Source: Haloplanus litoreus
GTDB lineage: Archaea > Halobacteriota > Halobacteria > Halobacteriales > Haloferacaceae
DNA: 64,000 nt
Direction: 5' to 3' (one strand)
Assembly (NCBI RefSeq): GCF_042677945.1
Contig: NZ_JBHUDN010000009.1
Shown: positions 43,679 through 52,787 of the stretch, piece after piece
How positions within the stretch are numbered: position 1 is the first letter of the stretch
Layout: each line of letters opens with the position of its first letter
The notes under the pieces: generated by a model
The model's database searches: none
What the model was told of the DNA's origin: nothing
What the model saw: only the letters and a program-made list of their open reading frames with translations
Translations under genes and position numbers: made by a program

Positions 43679-43750
43679 GTCACGCCAGTGGTCCGGGACG
43701 GCGAGTACGGGACGGTCTACAACAACCTGCCGCCGACCGAGTTCGGGTAG
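43679..43750 (+). pseudogene. possible 3' remnant of an unidentified gene
   Basis: A 23-codon open tail, VTPVVRDGEYGTVYNNLPPTEFG followed by TAG, has codon use like coding sequence. It has no start and is bounded upstream by an in-frame stop at 43670. It lies in the gap between the site-2 protease and the PilB-type ATPase. It could be the leftover end of a lost gene; it could also be chance. Confidence 0.2.
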
Positions 43751-43787
43751 CCGGCGACCCACCGGGAATGACTTACAGCGATCGCTA

Positions 43788-46007
43788 TCAGTCGCCGGGA
43801 CCGCTCCGCGCTCGTTCGACCGTCGCCGCCTCGTCCGTCCGCAGGTCGGAGACGAAGCCGAACAGCGCCTCGAAATCCGTGACGCCCTCCTGGACGAGAT
43901 ACTGGACGTACCGATGCTTCCGGTGGAACTCGGCTTCGACGGCCTCCACCTCGCGGTCGCTGGCGTCGGCGAGTCGGTGGAAGAGGCGGAAGCCGAGCGA
44001 CCGGTGGCCGTCGTCGAGATGCGGGTGGGCGTAGTCGACGCGGAAGCGGCCGTCGGTGTCCCGGCGCGCGACGACGTTCCAGTAGAGGGTGCGCCCGCCC
44101 TTCTCGACGGCGCCCGAGGGGAGCGTCCCGCCGTCGAGGGTCTCGTACTCGCGCTCGCTCAGAAGTTCGACCGCCTCGGCCACGTAGCGGTCGCCGTCGA
44201 CGTGGTGGGGGAAGACGACGAGGTCGATTTCCCGGAGGAGGTACGGCGCGAGCCCCTGCTCGATCACGCGGTTGATGAGCGTCTCGACGTCCTCGGCGTG
44301 GGTGGTGCCGATGACGCCGTGTCCCGTGTTGAGCGTCTCGCCGAACGTCTCGAAGGAGGCGGGCGTGTTGATCTCCGCGATGACCTCCACGTCCGGATTC
44401 AGGTAGTTCGTCTCGGTCATCAACCGGGCCATCGTCACCCGCTTGTACTCGTTCTCGTGGTCGCGAGTCGTCAGCGAGATTCCCGTCTCGTGGGGGAGGC
44501 GCACCTCGCGGCTCCCCTCGTCGATGGAGACGGGGCGGTCGTCGTAGGGGACGAAGGGCATGTGGGCGTTCATGAGCGTCGTCTTCCCCACGCCCGTCGG
44601 CCCCGAAAAGAGGACGACGCCGTGGCTCTCGTACAGCATCCAGAGGAGGCTGACGAGCTCCGTCGAGAGCGCATCGCGGTCGATCAGGTCGACGGGCGTC
44701 ATCGCGTCGCCGGCCTGCTTTCGGATGGAGACGTGCGGGCCGTCTTCGGAGATGACGGGCAGGGCGACGGCACATCGAATCGTCTCGTCGACGCCGGGCG
44801 GTTCGAGGTTCACTTTCGCGCTGGGCCGACTCGCGCTGAGTTCCGTCCCGTCGCTCGCGGCGAGCTGGGTGACGACGTTGACGAAGGCCGTCTCGTCGTC
44901 GAAAGCGAGGTTCGTGGGCACCCGACCGACGGGGAGTTCGTCGGCCCGTGGGATCACCTTCACGCGTTCGCCGACGCGGTTGGCCTCTACGTCCTCCAAG
45001 GACGGATCGCGGATGGGGATCGTCAGGACGCCGTGGCCCACGTAGTCGCGGAGGACGTAGTAGACCAGGTCGTCGAGGCGGTCGGTGGCGTACCGGCTGT
45101 CGACGGGCGGGACCGCGAGGCCGTATTCCGCCAGCGCCGTCGTCAGGCGATACTTCGTCGCCGCGACCCACGCTCGCGTGTTGCGGGCGGTGAGCCGGCG
45201 GGAGAGAAACTGGCGGGCGCGCTCCCGTACGAAGGCGTGCCGATCCTCGACGACGTCCTCGACGTTGGCCTCCCAGATACGCTCCTTGCACTCCTCGATG
45301 AGTTGCTCGTCGCCGGGGAGGAGATCCGGCTCGAGGACGGCATATTTCGTCGAGAACTGGTCGCTCCCCAGGAGATGTTCGCGGTAGATCACTACGGGCA
45401 CGTCGAAGCCCGCGAAGTCGACGGCGTACCGACGGAGGCGCTCGCCGGCGACCCGGTCGACGAACCGGGCGTCGGCGTCGAAGTCGGTCTGGGCGGGGGC
45501 GTAGTTCTCCGTGTGGACGACTACCCGGTCGTCGCCGCGTCCCACGTCGACCACCTCGATCCGGTCGTCGAGGGCGAGCGGTGTCGACGCCTCCAGCAGT
45601 CGGAGTTCACAGAGAGCGTGGTAGGTGAGTCGGCGCCACGCGGCGGGGGAGGCGTCGATCAGGCGGTCGAGCGCTCGGCGGTACTTCGGTTCGAACCCCG
45701 CCGCGGCGCGTTCGGCGGTCCCCTCCCGCGTCAACGGGCGGCGGCGATTGACGACGGTGAAGTGCTCGCGAATACGTTCCATCGCGGCGCGGTCCACGGG
45801 ACCGAGACCGGGTTCGCGGACGCCGTAGGCGAACTCGTCGTCGGTTTCGCGAATCGTCGCCACCACGCCGGGCGACACCTCGTACTGTGCGACCACGTCC
45901 GGTGCGTACCACGCCCCGGCGTCGTCCGGCGGCCGTGGCGCCGGTACGGGACCGTCGCCGGCCCCCGACGCTCCGCCGCCGACCGACAGCGTCGGTCCAT
46001 CACTCAT
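43788..46007 (-). CDS. type IV pilus/archaellum-type secretion ATPase (PilB/FlaI family)
   Basis: The N-terminal half of this 739-residue protein is a haloarchaeal regulatory region (YAPDVVAQYEVSPGVVATIRE onward). The ATPase core has Walker A GPTGVGKTT at about residue 470, an Asp box SIDEGSREV, the Walker B-like VIAEIN, and GTTHAED. It powers assembly of pili or archaellum-like filaments. The usual membrane partner PilC/TadC is not next to it, so it may act with a distant platform. It is divergent from the ComEC-like lipoprotein. Confidence 0.88.
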   Translation of the reverse strand: MSDGPTLSVGGGASGAGDGPVPAPRPPDDAGAWYAPDVVAQYEVSPGVVATIRETDDEFAYGVREPGLGPVDRAAMERIREHFTVVNRRRPLTREGTAERAAAGFEPKYRRALDRLIDASPAAWRRLTYHALCELRLLEASTPLALDDRIEVVDVGRGDDRVVVHTENYAPAQTDFDADARFVDRVAGERLRRYAVDFAGFDVPVVIYREHLLGSDQFSTKYAVLEPDLLPGDEQLIEECKERIWEANVEDVVEDRHAFVRERARQFLSRRLTARNTRAWVAATKYRLTTALAEYGLAVPPVDSRYATDRLDDLVYYVLRDYVGHGVLTIPIRDPSLEDVEANRVGERVKVIPRADELPVGRVPTNLAFDDETAFVNVVTQLAASDGTELSASRPSAKVNLEPPGVDETIRCAVALPVISEDGPHVSIRKQAGDAMTPVDLIDRDALSTELVSLLWMLYESHGVVLFSGPTGVGKTTLMNAHMPFVPYDDRPVSIDEGSREVRLPHETGISLTTRDHENEYKRVTMARLMTETNYLNPDVEVIAEINTPASFETFGETLNTGHGVIGTTHAEDVETLINRVIEQGLAPYLLREIDLVVFPHHVDGDRYVAEAVELLSEREYETLDGGTLPSGAVEKGGRTLYWNVVARRDTDGRFRVDYAHPHLDDGHRSLGFRLFHRLADASDREVEAVEAEFHRKHRYVQYLVQEGVTDFEALFGFVSDLRTDEAATVERARSGPGD

Positions 46008-46111
46008 CCGTCGGGCCACACCTCCCGCGGGAGCGACATAGCCGTTGGTGCCTCGCTATCACTGATAATACTCGGGGTGCCCGATGCATCTAACCGCTCG
46101 CGTGCCGAAGG

Positions 46112-47536
46112 ATGGCCGTGCCAGTCAGCCGCCGACACCTCGCCGTGGCGCTCGCTCTCGCCGTCCTCCTCGCGGGGTGTAGCGGCGCGCCGGTACCCGC
46201 GCCGGGCGGGACCGCCACGTCGACGCCGACGCCCACGGTGGCGGGCCCACCGCCGTCGCCGGATGAACCGGGCGGCAACGGGACGTTCTCGGTCCACTTC
46301 GTCAACGTCGGCCAGGGGTCGGCGACGCTCCTCGTCGGGCCGACGGGCGAGACGCTACTGGTCGACACCGGCGACTTCACCGACGAGGGGCGTCACGTCC
46401 TCGACTACCTCCGGCGGCAGGGCATCGACCGACTCGACGCCCTCGTCTCGACCCACGCCGACGCGGACCACATCGGCGGTAACGCGGCGGTGATCGAATA
46501 CTACGAGACTGAGGCGGGGGGCGTCGGCACCGTCTACGACTCGGGCCTCGTCGCCAGCACCCGGACCTACGAGCGCTACCTCGACGCGGTGGAGACCCAC
46601 GACGTGCCGCTGTACGTGACCCACCGGGGCGACGAGATTCCGCTGGCGGGCGTCGACGTGGACGTGTTGGGTCCGCCCGAGACGCCGCTGGCCGGCGGCG
46701 ACCGGAACGAAAACAGCGTCGTCCTGCGGGCGTCGTTCGGCGAGACGAGCGTCCTGCTGACGGGCGACGCGGAGGACGCCGGGGAGTCGACGCTCGTCCG
46801 GACCGAGGGCGCGGCCCTCCGGTCGACGGTCCTCGCCGTGGGCCACCACGGGAGTCGAGGCAGCACGGATCCGGTGTTTCTCGGCGCCGTAGACCCGCGA
46901 GTGGCGGTGATCTCGAGCGCCGCCGATTCGCGGTACGGGCACCCCCACGCGGAGACGCTGTCCCGACTCGCCGACCGCTCGGTCCGGACGTACTGGACGG
47001 CGACGCACGGCCACGTCGTCCTCGTGAGCGACGGGGCGAGAACGACCGTGGCGACACAGCGAGCGGCGCCCACGGACCCGGTACGACTCCGCGAGGGCGA
47101 TCCGGTTCCGCCGGGCACGACGGACCCGGTGACGGCGCGGGTAACGGTCGACGCGACGGACGGGGCGACGACGCCGCCGGTGACCGACGGCGGCCGTGAC
47201 CAAGGCGGTCTGCGCCTCGTCACGGTCCACGCCGACGCCGAAGGCGACGACCGAAACAACCTCGACGACGAGTACCTCGTCCTCGCGAACGGCGGGACGG
47301 AACCGCTCGACCTCTCGGGGTGGACGGTGGCGGACGCGGCGGGGGCGACCTACACCGTCCCGGCGGGCACGACGCTCGCCCCGGGGGCGACGCTGACGCT
47401 GCACACCGGGGCGGGCACCGACACCGCCACCGATCTCTACTGGGGATCGACGCGGCCGGTCTGGAACAACGACGGCGACACGGTGATCGTGACGACGGCG
47501 AACGGCGAGCGCGTCCTGACGGAGGGGTACGCGTGA
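46112..47536 (+). CDS. ComEC-like metallo-beta-lactamase lipoprotein with lamin-tail domain
   Basis: This 474-residue protein has an N-terminal lipobox (LLAGC) and Pro/Thr linker, then an MBL domain of the ComEC/Rec2 type (FVNVGQGSATLLV, THADADHIGG, GHHGSRGST). A C-terminal lamin-tail domain (about residues 365-474, LTLHTGAG...WNNDGDTVIV) follows. It is extracellular and may cut DNA or other phosphoesters at the cell surface. It overlaps the DUF3006 gene by GTGA. Confidence 0.9.
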   Translation: MAVPVSRRHLAVALALAVLLAGCSGAPVPAPGGTATSTPTPTVAGPPPSPDEPGGNGTFSVHFVNVGQGSATLLVGPTGETLLVDTGDFTDEGRHVLDYLRRQGIDRLDALVSTHADADHIGGNAAVIEYYETEAGGVGTVYDSGLVASTRTYERYLDAVETHDVPLYVTHRGDEIPLAGVDVDVLGPPETPLAGGDRNENSVVLRASFGETSVLLTGDAEDAGESTLVRTEGAALRSTVLAVGHHGSRGSTDPVFLGAVDPRVAVISSAADSRYGHPHAETLSRLADRSVRTYWTATHGHVVLVSDGARTTVATQRAAPTDPVRLREGDPVPPGTTDPVTARVTVDATDGATTPPVTDGGRDQGGLRLVTVHADAEGDDRNNLDDEYLVLANGGTEPLDLSGWTVADAAGATYTVPAGTTLAPGATLTLHTGAGTDTATDLYWGSTRPVWNNDGDTVIVTTANGERVLTEGYA

Positions 47537-47826
47537 TCCCCGACGGCACGTACCGGGCGGTAGTCGATCGGATCGAGGACGGCCTGGCGACGCTCGAGGT
47601 CGAACGCGAGGATGGGTGCCTGGTCGCCCTGACCGTCGAGGCGACGGCGTTGCCGCCGGCGGCACGGACGGCCGACGCGGTCCTGACCGTGACCCTCGAA
47701 GACGGCGCGCTCGCGTCGGCGAGACACGATCCGTCGGGGACGGCGGCGCGCCGGCGAGCGCTACGGGAGCGGTTCGAACGCCTGTCGTCGCGGCCGCCGG
47801 AGGCGGACGACGAGTCGGAGAGCTAG
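47533..47826 (+). CDS. DUF3006-family small protein
   Basis: This 97-residue protein begins with GTG at 47533, overlapping the MBL stop by 4 bp. The beta-rich body (PDGTYRAVVDRIEDGLATLEVE) is followed by a charged helix. DUF3006 proteins often accompany ComEC-type MBL genes in bacteria as well, so a joint function is likely, though its nature is unknown. Its end overlaps the convergent transducer gene by 4 bp. Confidence 0.8.
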   Translation: MIPDGTYRAVVDRIEDGLATLEVEREDGCLVALTVEATALPPAARTADAVLTVTLEDGALASARHDPSGTAARRRALRERFERLSSRPPEADDESES

Positions 47827-49472
47827 GCCGGGACGGGGTCGGCCCGGGTCGTCGACTCCGTGGTCGAGAGTTCGAACGCCTCCAGCAACGCGAGGAGGGT
47901 ATCCGCTTGGTCGGCCAGGTCGTCGACGCGGCCGGAGACGTCGTCGAGCGAGTCCGTCTGTGCCCGCGCGGCCGAGGCGACGCTCGTGGCCTCGGTGGCC
48001 GTCTCCTCGCTCGTCGTCTCGATCTGTTCGACCATGGCGACGGTCTCCTCGGTCGAGGCGGCCTGCTGGTCGGTCGCGTCCGAAATCTCCCGCATCCCCT
48101 CGTCGGTCTCGCGAGCGAGTGCCGCGATGTTGTCGAGCGACTCGATGGCGTCCTCGACGGTTTCGACCGCGTCGGCGACCTCCTCGGTCGTCTCGTGCAT
48201 CCCCTCGACGGTGGCCGTGGTCTGGGTCTGCACGCCGTCGATGATCTCCTGAACGTCCGTCGCCTCGGCCTGTGCCTCCTCGGCCAGCGACTTCACTTCG
48301 TCGGCGACGACGGCGAAGCCCTCGGCGCCCTCGCCCGAGTGGGCGGCCTCGATGGAGGCGTTGAGCGCGAGGAGGTTCGTGCGCTCGGCGATGTCGGAGA
48401 TTGTGGCGACGATGTCGCCCATCCGAGCCATCCGGTCGTCGAGTTCGCGGAGCTGATCCATCGTCTCGGTCGCCTGCGTCTCGATGGCGTCCATCCGGTC
48501 GAGCGCCGCGACGGCCGCTTCCTGCCCCTCGTCGCCCATGTCGGCGGTGCGGGTGGCCACTTCGGCGACGCTGTCGGCCGAGGCGGCGATCTCCTCGACC
48601 GTCGCCGAGAGGTCACTCATCTCGCTCACGATCCGCTGGAGCTGGTCGCGCTGTTCCTCCGCGTCGGTGGAAATGTCCCCGGTGGCATCGCTGATCTCCT
48701 CGCTCGCTCGCGCCACCTCACCGAGGTCGGCGGAGGTGTCGACGGTCCGCTCCGAGACGGTGTCCGCGAAGGCGTACACCTCGCCGACCGTCTCCTCCAG
48801 ATCGTCGAGCATCCGGTTGAACGACCGCGCGATGGAGGCCATGGCCGCGCTCTCCTCGTCGGGGTCCATCCGCACCGAGAGGTCCTTGTCGGCGGCGGCG
48901 GCCATGACGTCGCCGTACCGGTCGGCGGTCCGTTCGAGGTGGTCGGTCAACGCCTCCAGTTCGCGGGTGTTCGTCCGGAGATTGTCCGCCATCCGGTCGA
49001 GCGAGTCGCCGAACGAGCCGGGCACCGACTCCTCGAGAACGGGCGCGTCGAACTCCTGCCCGGCGAGGGCGTCCGCCTGTGCGGAGACGGTCGCGAGCGA
49101 CGCCTGCATATCGTCGAACGCGGCGACGAGGCTCCCGATCTCGTCGTCCTGATCGTGGGCCTCTATGTGGGCGTCGTCGACCTCGCCGGCGGCGATGGTC
49201 GTCGCCGCGTCTTCGAGCATCCGTACCGGGCCGACGAAATCACGGCGAGCGATGAGTAGCGTGTTCGCGAACGCGACGGCGGCGCCGGCGAGGAGGCCGA
49301 ACGTCACCAGCGTCCGAACGGCACCGTTCAGGAGGAACGGGAGGACGGCGAGGACGATGGCGACGCCGAACTGGATGGTCACCGCGGCGACGATCTTGCG
49401 CTCGATGGATTCGGTGATCCCGAGGAGATCCATCGTCCCCCACAGCGCCCGTCGATACTGATCCAGCAACAT
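47823..49472 (-). CDS. methyl-accepting chemotaxis transducer with two close membrane helices
   Basis: This 549-residue transducer has TM1 at about residues 28-48 and TM2 at 52-75, with only about three residues outside the membrane between them. A HAMP segment (77-130), a further linker, and a methyl-accepting coiled coil with tip ERTNLLALNASIEAAHSGE GAEGFAVVADEVKSLAEE follow. The tiny external loop means it has no extracellular ligand domain. The ATG at 49472 is used because upstream residues are not family-like. No rhodopsin or binding protein is adjacent. Confidence 0.9.
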   Translation of the reverse strand: MLLDQYRRALWGTMDLLGITESIERKIVAAVTIQFGVAIVLAVLPFLLNGAVRTLVTFGLLAGAAVAFANTLLIARRDFVGPVRMLEDAATTIAAGEVDDAHIEAHDQDDEIGSLVAAFDDMQASLATVSAQADALAGQEFDAPVLEESVPGSFGDSLDRMADNLRTNTRELEALTDHLERTADRYGDVMAAAADKDLSVRMDPDEESAAMASIARSFNRMLDDLEETVGEVYAFADTVSERTVDTSADLGEVARASEEISDATGDISTDAEEQRDQLQRIVSEMSDLSATVEEIAASADSVAEVATRTADMGDEGQEAAVAALDRMDAIETQATETMDQLRELDDRMARMGDIVATISDIAERTNLLALNASIEAAHSGEGAEGFAVVADEVKSLAEEAQAEATDVQEIIDGVQTQTTATVEGMHETTEEVADAVETVEDAIESLDNIAALARETDEGMREISDATDQQAASTEETVAMVEQIETTSEETATEATSVASAARAQTDSLDDVSGRVDDLADQADTLLALLEAFELSTTESTTRADPVPA

Positions 49473-49592
49473 GGTTGGCCACTCGATGGGCGGGTTACAT
49501 GAAGACACGGGTCCGATTATCAGTGCGTAGGAATGGACGCCCGACTCCGTGACTGAGCGGTGCGTCCGATTCCCACGGGTGGGACTCGGAGT

Positions 49593-49784
49593 GTGGCGGG
49601 TGACGAACGGGGGCACCGATGGACGTCGACGACGCGCTCGGCCGCCGAGTACGCGGATCGGGTCGGGAAGCCGACGCGCCTGTGGACGGCTCCCGGGACC
49701 GACCTGAACGAGTGGCGGGACCTGCCGGTCGATCCGGTCGAGCGGCGCGAGCGGTTCCCGACGGCGGTCCTCCACACCGACTAG
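49593..49784 (+). CDS. possible small hypothetical protein
   Basis: A 63-residue GTG-started frame ends with PTRLWTAPGTDLNEWRDLPV and RRERFPTAVLHTD, which looks like protein rather than noise. I have no firm family. It occupies most of the 353-bp gap between the transducer and the rhodanese. The start is uncertain. Confidence 0.4.
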   Translation: MAGDERGHRWTSTTRSAAEYADRVGKPTRLWTAPGTDLNEWRDLPVDPVERRERFPTAVLHTD

Positions 49785-49825
49785 CGACCCGGGGGCTTAT
49801 TCCGCTCGACCCCCGTTTGGCGCGT

Positions 49826-50182
49826 ATGGACGCCGAAATCACGCCCGACGAAGTCGAAGCGTTGCTGGAGAGCGACGACCGGCCGCGAGTGATCGACATC
49901 CGATCACCCGGGGCGTTCGGCCGGGGGCATATCCCGGGCAGCGAGAACGTGCCATTCGGAGACCTACCGGATCGGATCGACGAGTTCGCCGACGCCGACC
50001 GTATCGTCACCGTCTGTCCGCACGGCAAGGCGAGCGTACAGGCCGCACGGCTCATCAGTTCCTACGAGGGCACGGGGGAGGCTCGCGTCGAGAGCATGGC
50101 TGGCGGGCTGGACGCGTGGGAGGGACCGCTCGAAACGGACGGAGCGGCAGTCGACGGCGAGACGCCGGACTCGCCGTTCTGA
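49826..50182 (+). CDS. rhodanese-domain sulfurtransferase
   Basis: This 118-residue single rhodanese domain has active-site Cys in VCPHGKAS at about residue 65, the conserved IDIRSPGAFGRGHIPGS motif and GGLDAWEG near the end. It carries persulfide sulfur, perhaps for tRNA thiolation or detoxification. The ATG at 49826 is preceded by a C-rich spacer with a weak box. Confidence 0.88.
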   Translation: MDAEITPDEVEALLESDDRPRVIDIRSPGAFGRGHIPGSENVPFGDLPDRIDEFADADRIVTVCPHGKASVQAARLISSYEGTGEARVESMAGGLDAWEGPLETDGAAVDGETPDSPF

Positions 50183-50230
50183 ACGGGCGGTTCGCGGAGG
50201 GTGTGGCTCGACGGGCGGGCTAGGTGACGA

Positions 50231-50524
50231 TCACGCGACGTTGAACCCTTTGTCGCGGAGGAAGTCCTCCACGCGGCCGAGATGGTTCCCCTGGAGTTCG
50301 ATGGAGCCGTCCTCGACGGTGCCGCCGCAGGCGAACTTGGACTTCAGGTCCGACGACAGGCTGTCCATGTCGACGTCTTTCGGATCGAACCCCTCGATGA
50401 TCGTTACCTCCTTTCCGTAGCGGCGCTCGTCGATGCGGATGTTGATCTCCTGAGACTCCTTGGCCACGTCCTCACAGACGCAGAGTTCCTCAGGGAGCCC
50501 GCACGTCGAGCAGACTTCCGACAT
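50231..50524 (-). CDS. translation initiation factor SUI1/eIF1
   Basis: This 97-residue archaeal eIF1 has an N-terminal zinc-binding CSTCGLPEELCVCE region and the SUI1 core (EVTIIEGFDPKDVDMDSLSSDLKSKFACGGTVEDGSIELQG). It controls start-codon selection on the small subunit. The promoter TTTAATAG lies about 30 bp upstream on the minus strand. Confidence 0.95.
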   Translation of the reverse strand: MSEVCSTCGLPEELCVCEDVAKESQEINIRIDERRYGKEVTIIEGFDPKDVDMDSLSSDLKSKFACGGTVEDGSIELQGNHLGRVEDFLRDKGFNVA

Positions 50525-50597
50525 TACAGGGTAAAGCTACTGGATGGGACTATTAAACAGTGTCGGGACGCCCAGCCACGGCGGTTCGGACGGCCGA

Positions 50598-52787
50598 TCA
50601 CCGGACGAACGGACGGGTCGGCAGCGTCCGCTCCCGAACCAGTTCGCCGACGGCGTCGGTCGCTTCGTCCGCCGCCGACCGGTCGACACCGGGACCGTAC
50701 CGGGCGCGTTCGTACGTCGTCAGGACCGCTCGGGCCCGGTCGTCGGCCGTCACGCGTTCGACGTAGGCTCGCGGGGTTTCGCCCGGCCGCCGCGGCCGCT
50801 CCTGGCGTTCGAGCAGGTAGACCAGTCGCTCGAACGCCCGCACGGCGTCGGCGTCGGGATCACGGCGCGCCCCGCGTCGCCGCAGCCACACCGCCCGGAC
50901 CGCACGAGCGCCCGCGCCGGTCCGCCTGAGCGCCGCACCGACGCCAACGAGTACGACCCCCCACAGCGCCAGCGTCTCCCGCGACGGGAGGCTGGGACCG
51001 CTCTCGGTCGATACCGGCGCGGTCGCGCCGGTGTCGCCGACCGGACCGGGCTGGGTGCCCGCGGCGTCGGCCCCGCCGTCCGGCGTGGGCGTCGGCGTGG
51101 TCCCCCCGTCGGTGCTCCCGTCGCCGCCGTCCGGCGTCGGCGTGGGCGTCGATTCGAGCGTCTCCTCGGTGTCGACGCCCGCTTCGCCGCTCTGGCGGGC
51201 ATCGGTGATCCGGGTGCGTTCCGCGGACTCCCGGGGTGCCGCCGGCGTCGGGTCGAAGCGCACCCACCCCTCGTCGGGGACGTACACCTGTACCCAGGCG
51301 TGGGAGTCCAGGCCGCGAACCACGTACTCGCCGTCGTCGACGCGTTCGCCCGACGTGTAACCGGTGACGAAGCGCGCGGGGACGCCCTCCGCCCGCAGCA
51401 TCGTCACCATCGTCGTCGCGTAGTAGGTGCAGTAGCCCGCGTCCATCTCGAAGAGGAAGGCGTCGGCGACGTCGCCCTCGGGCCGTTCGACCGTCAGCGA
51501 GTACCGCTTGTTCGACTCCAGATACGCCTCGATGGCGGCCGCCTTGTCGTAGGGCGTCTCGGCGTCGGCGGTCACCGCCGCCGCGCGGTCCGCGACCCGG
51601 TCCGGCGTCGAGGCCGGAAGCTGCGTGTACGTCTCGACCACCTCGTCGGGGTAGTCGGTGCCCGCGGCCCGGAGGTCGGCCGTGTCCGGCCGGTTCACCC
51701 GACTCGTCACGGTGTAGGTTTCGCCGGGATCGATGGTCGTCGTCGGCTGGAGGCTCCCCCGTGGCGTCACCCGAATCCGGGACTCGGCGAGCCCCGTCAC
51801 CGCCGTCGGTCGCCACGCCGCCGGCATCGCCCCCAGTTCCGTCTCTGCGGTGACCGTCTGGCGCACCTCGCGCCCGCCCCCGGGGGGACCACGCAACCGC
51901 CCCACGAAGGGGTCGGTCTCGCCGGAGCGTACCCACCCAGACCCGGTGTAGCGGTCGTAGGTGGCCGTCGACCAGTAGCTCTCGGCCGAACTCTCGACGG
52001 AGAACTGCACCTGCGGGGAGAGGCGGATGGTACCCACCACCGACACCTGATCCTGGGCGTCGACGAGGCTCGTGACACCCGACGGCGAACTCCGGTCGGG
52101 GAGGACGGGGGTCGCCCGCGTCGACGGCACCACCGAGAGCGTCGCCGCCGCAACCACCATCACCACGAGCAGGATCACCAGCGTATCGACCTGTGCGGCC
52201 GTGCCGCCGTACCGATCGAGCGTCCCGAATCCGACGACGCCAGCGGCGCCGACGGTCCCCGCGAGGGTCGTGACGGACCCCGCGTCGCCGGTCAGCACGA
52301 CGACTGCGAGGGCCGTGCCGCCGACGGCGACGCTCGCGACGTACCGCCGGCGAACCGCGAGATACCAAGAGAGGAACACGGGGGTCGGCGCGACGGAGAG
52401 CGCCCAGACGTTCGCCTGTGTCAGGCGGAGGACCGACAGCCCGGTGAGGAGGGCAACGGTGTCGGAGAGCAGTCGGTCGACCGAGATGAGCGCTCGCTGA
52501 CTCGCAGGGACGGAGAGGATGTACACCGCGAGGCCGCCGACGAGAAACAGCGCGGTGAGGAGCAACGCGGTCCGCACCCGGAGGATCCGTCCCGTCGCGA
52601 CGGCCAGCGTCGCGGTCCCCAGAAGCGTCGCGAGCATGAGCCGCGACCCCCCGACCACGTCCGTCACGTGATAGAGGACGCTCCCGTAGGAGGCGGTCAG
52701 CGCGACGAGGGCGACGAGGGCGGCGACGCGGAAGTTCGGTTCGAGCGACCCGGGAAGGACGCCGGCGGCACGGGTGTCGGTGCTCAC
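50598..52787 (-). CDS. TgpA-type transmembrane transglutaminase-like protein with DUF4129
   Basis: The N-terminal membrane part of this 729-residue protein (about residues 20-225) has six or more helices. An external transglutaminase-like domain has catalytic Cys453 (GYCTYYATT), His496 (SHAWVQVYV) and Asp512 (WVRFDPTP). A Thr/Pro/Gly-rich linker, one further helix (about 640-660) and a cytoplasmic DUF4129-like tail follow. It is the last gene of the moxR-DUF58-tgpA operon. A peptidase role is likely. Confidence 0.9.
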   Translation of the reverse strand: MSTDTRAAGVLPGSLEPNFRVAALVALVALTASYGSVLYHVTDVVGGSRLMLATLLGTATLAVATGRILRVRTALLLTALFLVGGLAVYILSVPASQRALISVDRLLSDTVALLTGLSVLRLTQANVWALSVAPTPVFLSWYLAVRRRYVASVAVGGTALAVVVLTGDAGSVTTLAGTVGAAGVVGFGTLDRYGGTAAQVDTLVILLVVMVVAAATLSVVPSTRATPVLPDRSSPSGVTSLVDAQDQVSVVGTIRLSPQVQFSVESSAESYWSTATYDRYTGSGWVRSGETDPFVGRLRGPPGGGREVRQTVTAETELGAMPAAWRPTAVTGLAESRIRVTPRGSLQPTTTIDPGETYTVTSRVNRPDTADLRAAGTDYPDEVVETYTQLPASTPDRVADRAAAVTADAETPYDKAAAIEAYLESNKRYSLTVERPEGDVADAFLFEMDAGYCTYYATTMVTMLRAEGVPARFVTGYTSGERVDDGEYVVRGLDSHAWVQVYVPDEGWVRFDPTPAAPRESAERTRITDARQSGEAGVDTEETLESTPTPTPDGGDGSTDGGTTPTPTPDGGADAAGTQPGPVGDTGATAPVSTESGPSLPSRETLALWGVVLVGVGAALRRTGAGARAVRAVWLRRRGARRDPDADAVRAFERLVYLLERQERPRRPGETPRAYVERVTADDRARAVLTTYERARYGPGVDRSAADEATDAVGELVRERTLPTRPFVR

